From Apophysomyces variabilis (Eukaryota > Mucoromycota > Mucoromycetes > Mucorales > Mucoraceae): DNA of 64,000 nucleotides. Positions 59,050 to 64,000 of this stretch are shown here, piece by piece (within the stretch, counting starts at the first letter, position 1; every line of letters starts with the position of its first letter). The stretch spans positions 310,001-374,000 of the forward strand of contig MZZL01000399.1 in the NCBI GenBank assembly GCA_002749535.1, read 5' to 3'. The translations under genes were made by a program, and so were the position numbers. The notes beneath the pieces were generated by a model. That model was not told the DNA's origin. It searched no databases and was given only the letters and a program-made list of their open reading frames with translations.

Positions 59050-61176
59050 CGTTGTGAAAAATGTGGAGTAGCGGAAGAAGGTGGTGAGAGCTGTCGCGAG
59101 AAAAATCCACTTAATGCATCGAACGAGGCCAATCATGTGATAGCAAGCGGGCCAATCAGATAAGCGAAAAGGAGAAAGAGGGAAAAACGTAGAGGAGGAA
59201 AAAGGGGGAAAGAGAGAAGCGAATGGTAGACAACGAATCGGAACTTTAAAATAGATTAAATTAAGGTTTTTTGTTATAACGCACCAGTCATGAAACTCTC
59301 TATATTTCTGTCTGCCACTCTTGGGTCGTGGGAAGACTATCGCGTTTCGATCTCCCATACCCTTATCAGGCCATAGCCAGTTGGTGCAACCATTCCTCTG
59401 TTTTGCTGACACATCTCTTAATGATTGGGTAAACAAGGCTCTAACCCAGGAATTAAAACGGGCTTAATGTAATTTATTAAAGAACTGACGCTAGGATTCG
59501 CTCTTTCTACTAGCCTTACGTCTCATCTACTCTTTTGGTTTTGATCTGCCTCGGTCAATGGCAAATCTTCAAATCCGATAAAGAACCTTTCATTTTTAAA
59601 GTTCAGTGAGGAAGGTATGATCCCCCAAACTCAAAATGGAATCATATTTCGGGCCACTACAGTTACTATCTATAATCAACTACCCTTTGGAGATAGAGTA
59701 TCAGAATAGAACAGAGAAGGATAGGCTACCAGGTGGCCATGGACTGTTTTGGCTCTCCCATTCCGATCCATTGGAATATTCCAAACCTTTTTTTTTTCTT
59801 GTGGATCACGGTTGTGATCTACGGGTTAGGAGCCCCGCCTCCTCCAAAAAAAGAAAGAATCTAATCTGCTATCTCGATTATCAAGTGTACTAAATGCAGC
59901 TTTGAAGTATCTATAAAAGACTTAACTAGTAACGCTTAACATACCATCGAACTTTGAATCCGTTGATGCATAACAAAGAACAGGAGGGATATGTCCCACT
60001 AAAAGCTTTTTTGTCTGAGCCCTTTTTCCTTTTTCCTATTTCCTGATTGTTCTCTACAGTCCGATGCCTACCGAAACCCATCGCATTTTAAGGGCTGACT
60101 GTTATAGAACAAATGAAATGCTGGATATCTCACGTTACTCGGACCGAAGTTTCCGAGACAGCATAGACCGTCAATGCTCAGCTTAATATAGAACATGAAT
60201 GCTCTAATGGAAGAATAGCCTTGAGAGAGAAATATTTAATTGAAATTAGTCGGAAACAAGTTCTGCTGGTTGAGACAGACATTGGTCGCTCTTAGCGCTT
60301 GCCAGCAACGGAAATTCGAGTCATTCCTTGACGCAACTTGTAGCCTCGAAATTTCGCAACATTCGGAGTCGTGGCGAGATTGGCATAAGTAATGATTGGA
60401 TCCCAGCAAATCGATACAGTTTTCGGTGGCACATGCACTCTTGCAATAGAACCTAAGGGCATGTGTTCTGATTGCTTAGTTTATCCATGGACAATTGCCG
60501 CTAAATACGGATAACAGGTTCGATACAGAGAAAAACAGATAAGAGACAGTTTATTTAATGCAGACACTTCTATTTCAACGAGGGATCCTACTAAACTAGC
60601 CTTTAATAACAACACAGGAGTTGACAGCAAACCCTGGCTTTGACCATACATCACACCAATCAGGAGCCTTTCTCTGACCATTAACCGATTCAAGTAATAA
60701 TAATAACGTAATTAAGAACCTGTGGTTCAGTAAGTGCCATTTAACCGCGAATTCAAGTGTGCAAAAAAAAGAAGAAAAAAAAGTTATGGATATGGTTTTT
60801 AGCCTTCGTTATTAGTCGACGCATAAAACCGCACAAACAAACCTTAGCTCTATGTGATGTTTTAGACAGAAACATTGGCCAGTAGTACGTGAGAAGTCTA
60901 GAAGATGAGGATAATCCATATCCCGGCAAAGCGATGGTCATATCAGTTTTCCCGTGCATGTAAAAATGGTACGATATGTGTGCAAGGTTTGTTGCACCAA
61001 AAAGAAAAAAAAAGGGCCAACTCGTTCACTGTGTTCGATCAACCCTTCGATTTTAACTGCGGTAATGAATTTGTGGTACACGACCGTCGCGTGAAAAAGA
61101 GAATATGTTTGCTGTATCTGCGCAACCTAGACACAAAAGAACTCGGACTTCCCACCAGCCTTCTTTTCTTTTTTTT
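59050..61176. other. Intergenic region, no supported gene
   Basis: 2.1 kb between the aminotransferase start and the rhodanese-methyltransferase stop. Only short, unrecognisable frames are present. The open frame near 60905-61324 is antisense to the methyltransferase 3' end and not convincing. Confidence 0.5.
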
Positions 61177-62226
61177 TCATGCTATCCGCTTTATCACTAC
61201 TGAATTGACCGGTCGACCGTCTTCAATCTCCTCAATTATATCAACAAGCACTTGCATATTGTCCATGGATTCATACAGCTTTCTAAGTTCGCCTAGCGCT
61301 AATCGATGGTCCTTTCTGGGTTGATCATAGGTATGTACACCGTCCTCGACAAAGTGTGAAATGACTAAATAGCCGCCAACACGTAATAACTGGGGTAACT
61401 GAGGCAATAATGAGCGTACAAGGAATCGAATGGTGAGCACAAGGTCAAACTGCTCAGCCCCGAAGAACTCTGTTGTAGAAACACCAGGGGAAAAACGTTG
61501 ACGCTTCTGTTCCAATCGATCGAGACCCGTCCCCGCTTTTCCTTCTTTTTCCTCTTCTCCTGACGGAACATGTTTTAGGTCTTTCCACGCACCATTGGCC
61601 ATGATCTTGGCTTGTACGACTTTCAACCGATCACGGGAACCGAGATGAGCCGTCAAAGCCTCGGTGCGTTCTACCGCGCCTCGAAGCGAATCCAGGGCAG
61701 TGATCGTCCAGGGCCGTGCACGCGATAAGATCCACGCGGTGTCCCGGCCTGATCCACAACCAATATCCAGGCAACGTAAATCATCCCGTCCACCAAGATC
61801 TTGCTCAATTCTATCCATGTTGGCTTCCAGAAAAGGACATGGGCTGAATAAAAGCCATGGTCGCTGTGGTCGCTGCTGCGGTTGAGTCATCGTCTTTTCC
61901 GGTGCTTCTTCCGCCCACCCTGCCGCACAGGCCTCTGCCCAAAAGGAGGAACTGCAGTCTCCTTCCCAAAAGATCCACGGACATTGCCAGCCTTGGTCTA
62001 TGAGCCAGGATGCGCATCCCCGATGATCCAATGGTTCCACTACGGCAAAAGGAAGCCGCTTAGGAGGTAATTCCGCGCAACGTTGGCGAAGTTGTGACCA
62101 CGGGATGTTAGTAGAAGGTACAAAATGACGTGCATGGTACTCGGTGATGGCGCGGAGATCAAGACATAGATGACAACTACTTGCTGATTCCTTCCAAGCA
62201 CGTAACTGACGAAACAAGGTGGTCAT
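61177..62226 (-). CDS. Rhodanese-like domain fused to an S-adenosylmethionine methyltransferase
   Basis: A single exon of 349 codons. Residues 1-100 form a rhodanese-like fold: LDLRAITEYHARHFVPSTNI, then ELPPKRLPFAVVEP, then CASWLIDQGW. The position of the catalytic cysteine loop is occupied by VEPLDHRG, so sulfur transfer is unlikely. Residues about 145-345 are a class I methyltransferase: motif I LDIGCGSGRDTAWIL, then ITALDSLRGAVERTEAL, FDLVLTIRFL and GGYLVISHF. An inserted charged loop (GEEEKEGKAG) lies in the middle. The substrate is not known. I recall similar fusions in other fungi, but no function. No introns, stops or frameshifts. Confidence 0.8.
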   Translation of the reverse strand: MTTLFRQLRAWKESASSCHLCLDLRAITEYHARHFVPSTNIPWSQLRQRCAELPPKRLPFAVVEPLDHRGCASWLIDQGWQCPWIFWEGDCSSSFWAEACAAGWAEEAPEKTMTQPQQRPQRPWLLFSPCPFLEANMDRIEQDLGGRDDLRCLDIGCGSGRDTAWILSRARPWTITALDSLRGAVERTEALTAHLGSRDRLKVVQAKIMANGAWKDLKHVPSGEEEKEGKAGTGLDRLEQKRQRFSPGVSTTEFFGAEQFDLVLTIRFLVRSLLPQLPQLLRVGGYLVISHFVEDGVHTYDQPRKDHRLALGELRKLYESMDNMQVLVDIIEEIEDGRPVNSVVIKRIA

Positions 62227-62389
62227 TTATAAACCGAAAGCGCTTCTTTTTCCCTACTTCGACCGCCACTGAGATAGATTTTCTCTACAGAATTTAAACT
62301 TTCAATGTCGGAGGATGACAAAAACTTTTCGGAGACTGCGTCAACCAATTTCCGGATAATGACACAGTCAATTTAGGACACTTTGATAC

Positions 62390-63496
62390 TTTATTCAAAG
62401 AACAGTATAACCATTTACTGATGCTCTCAGCATTTTCTGGAAGTACCCGATAAACTGATGGTCCCATGTTTGACAATCATCCCGAGTGTTGGTGTCGTTG
62501 GCAGCAATGACCCTATCCGTCAGATTTTCCCTATGCACTCCTTATTCTCGCTTGACGTGTTGCTTAAACTTGGAAAACATTTCCTCTCAATAGGTTTGAG
62601 TAAGAGTGACCATGGTGGGAGGAACACCAGATGGAACCATTTTTCCACCCTTTTTGCTCAAAATCCGTAATGATATCCACTTTTTGTTCCTTGTTCATCA
62701 GATACAAGCCGGGTGCTGAAGTAAACATCGTCCAATGGCGAATTGCACGATCTGTGAGGTGACAGTGCTATTAGCAAACACACGAGGATATCTTAGATTT
62801 TACTTACTGTGCGTGTGAATGAAATGTACCTTCAAACGTGTCAGAACTTGCGTACTTGACGTTGACCAGCAAGAATGCGAAGCATGGCCAATCAATCAAA
62901 CATAGCTTTATAGTGGTCAAGACTGGTTTTTCCTTTGTCATTCTCGCCATATGCAGACGAAAATTCTGACAGAAGTATCTCTGTTCCAATGCCGTCCACC
63001 AAGATTGGGCCACTGCAAATGAACGCTTTTTTCACAAAGCCATACTACGTTTCATGTTGATATGAAAGGCAGATTCATTCACAAAGACACAGTTTTTCGT
63101 AAAGTTCATGCCAGTCCTTCCCCACTTACAAGTCCAATCAACATTATCTTACGAACCCATATACAATGGTCTTGGACACCATGAGCCCCTGTGAATAAAT
63201 GCTTCACTTGCTGGAAGAAGACTGGCAAAAGTTCTCATTGGTGCAATCTAGTACGACCTTTTCTTATGATCCTCATTGAAAAGATGTGGCTGACCAGCAT
63301 ACTGATATTTCTCGAAAATACTATAAGTGTCTCCCTCGTACTGTTCCACCCATCTTTTTGCCCTACAAACGTGGATTCCCAGCTGTTTTGCAGCAGCAGA
63401 AGCGCTCAAACACTTCTCCAACGATAGCTTGAAGAATCTCACTTTATCATGATCTATGTATTGAATGAAATGGCACTTGATCAATGGTTCTCTCAT
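62390..63496 (-). pseudogene. Truncated, decayed Tc1/mariner (IS630-like) transposase
   Basis: From 63496 the frame reads HDKVRFFKLSLEKCLSASAA and GIHVCRAKRWVEQY. This is the same N-terminal helix-turn-helix as the relic at 11.5 kb, and about equally diverged. Many stops and frame changes follow. Pieces such as AVAQSWWTALEQRYFC (about 62960) and GYFQKMLRASVNGY (about 62410) continue the order of the family. The part with the last catalytic residues and the NPIEQ-type segment seen in the left copy is missing, so it is truncated at its 3' end as well as inactive. Confidence 0.7.
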
Positions 63497-63510
63497 TGTA
63501 ACGTCGTTTT

Positions 63511-64000
63511 CAGCATTTATGCTAACCTATACCAAGGATAGAATGGGGAAATGTCGCGTTGGAGAGTAGTGCTTCCATTAAGAAACATTATGGTAAAATT
63601 GCATAGCAAAGTCGAGTGAAGACGGAACACAGCAAGCTAGTGTACAGGGCCTGCGACAACCTCTGTATGACAAGTGGCTTGTGGCTAAAGCAGCAATTGT
63701 TTGTTTCAGATCCCGGTGAGGTCTCCTTTTTCTTTCCACTTATTTCCCAGTGAAGAGAGGTAAACAAAGGTAAGACAACAAAAACAATGCATGGACTTCT
63801 TGATTTTATATGGAAACCAAGATGAAATAATGCATGTTTCTTTGTAAAGAGAAAAATGACACTACGACTAGGCTCGATCGCTCCTGGTAAAAAAAAGACG
63901 CATGATTTTGTACTAGAACTTATTCAGCTTAGACTTCACGGCTCAAACTACCAAGGGAGAAATTCAATTTCATGAGTACATTAAGGATAGTTGGGCTATT
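63511..64000. other. Right edge of the window, no supported gene
   Basis: 490 bp without a recognisable gene. The sequence next to 63496 would be the place to look for a transposon inverted repeat, but I could not define one. Confidence 0.5.

Noticed and set aside
60905..61324. 139-codon plus-strand frame
   Set aside because: Partly antisense to the methyltransferase 3' end, with no family features.

Overview
The window is nuclear DNA of a filamentous fungus, most likely a Mucoromycota species (Mucorales-like). The evidence is conserved eukaryotic housekeeping genes cut by many short GT-AG introns (mostly 45-105 nt, one of 31 nt), a gene every 2-4 kb, long pyrimidine-rich 5' regions, mariner-type transposase relics and a lineage-specific PD-(D/E)XK-like locus of a kind I associate with Mucoromycota. 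The species cannot be named from the sequence. All gene models were spliced by eye; except where stated, every exon phase closes.

Layout. 1-2.5 kb: the 3' part of POP1 (RNase P/MRP) converging on a p24-alpha cargo-receptor gene. 4.4-10.9 kb: a tRNA-Asn gene followed, 16 bp after its 3' end, by an intact Ty3/gypsy LTR retrotransposon and then by three or four older, increasingly degraded LTR copies set end to end. 11.3-14.9 kb: a decayed mariner-like transposase and one or two broken genes of unknown function. 15-19.8 kb: mismatch-repair PMS1/PMS2 and ALG5. 21-25.9 kb: a coiled-coil protein, COQ4 and an unknown disordered protein. 28.8-33 kb: a seven-helix receptor and a disordered two-TM protein, convergent. 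36-41.7 kb: a CAMK/AMPK-type kinase and a RING protein, convergent. 42-48.2 kb: the REX1 exonuclease, a glycine-rich DUF7721-type protein and an F-box/LRR protein. 51.3-62.2 kb: an ankyrin protein, a WDR5/Swd3 WD40 protein, an alanine-glyoxylate aminotransferase and a rhodanese-methyltransferase fusion. 62.4-63.5 kb: a second truncated mariner-like transposase.

The genes do not form one pathway or cluster; this is ordinary mixed euchromatin (RNA processing, secretion and glycosylation, DNA repair, ubiquinone synthesis, signalling, chromatin). The most striking structure is the retrotransposon locus. Successive insertions of one LTR family hit the same point beside the tRNA gene, leaving a time-ordered stack with the youngest copy nearest the tRNA. 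The young element also carries a textbook -1 frameshift signal (slippery heptamer, 6-nt spacer, 9-bp hairpin) between gag and pol.
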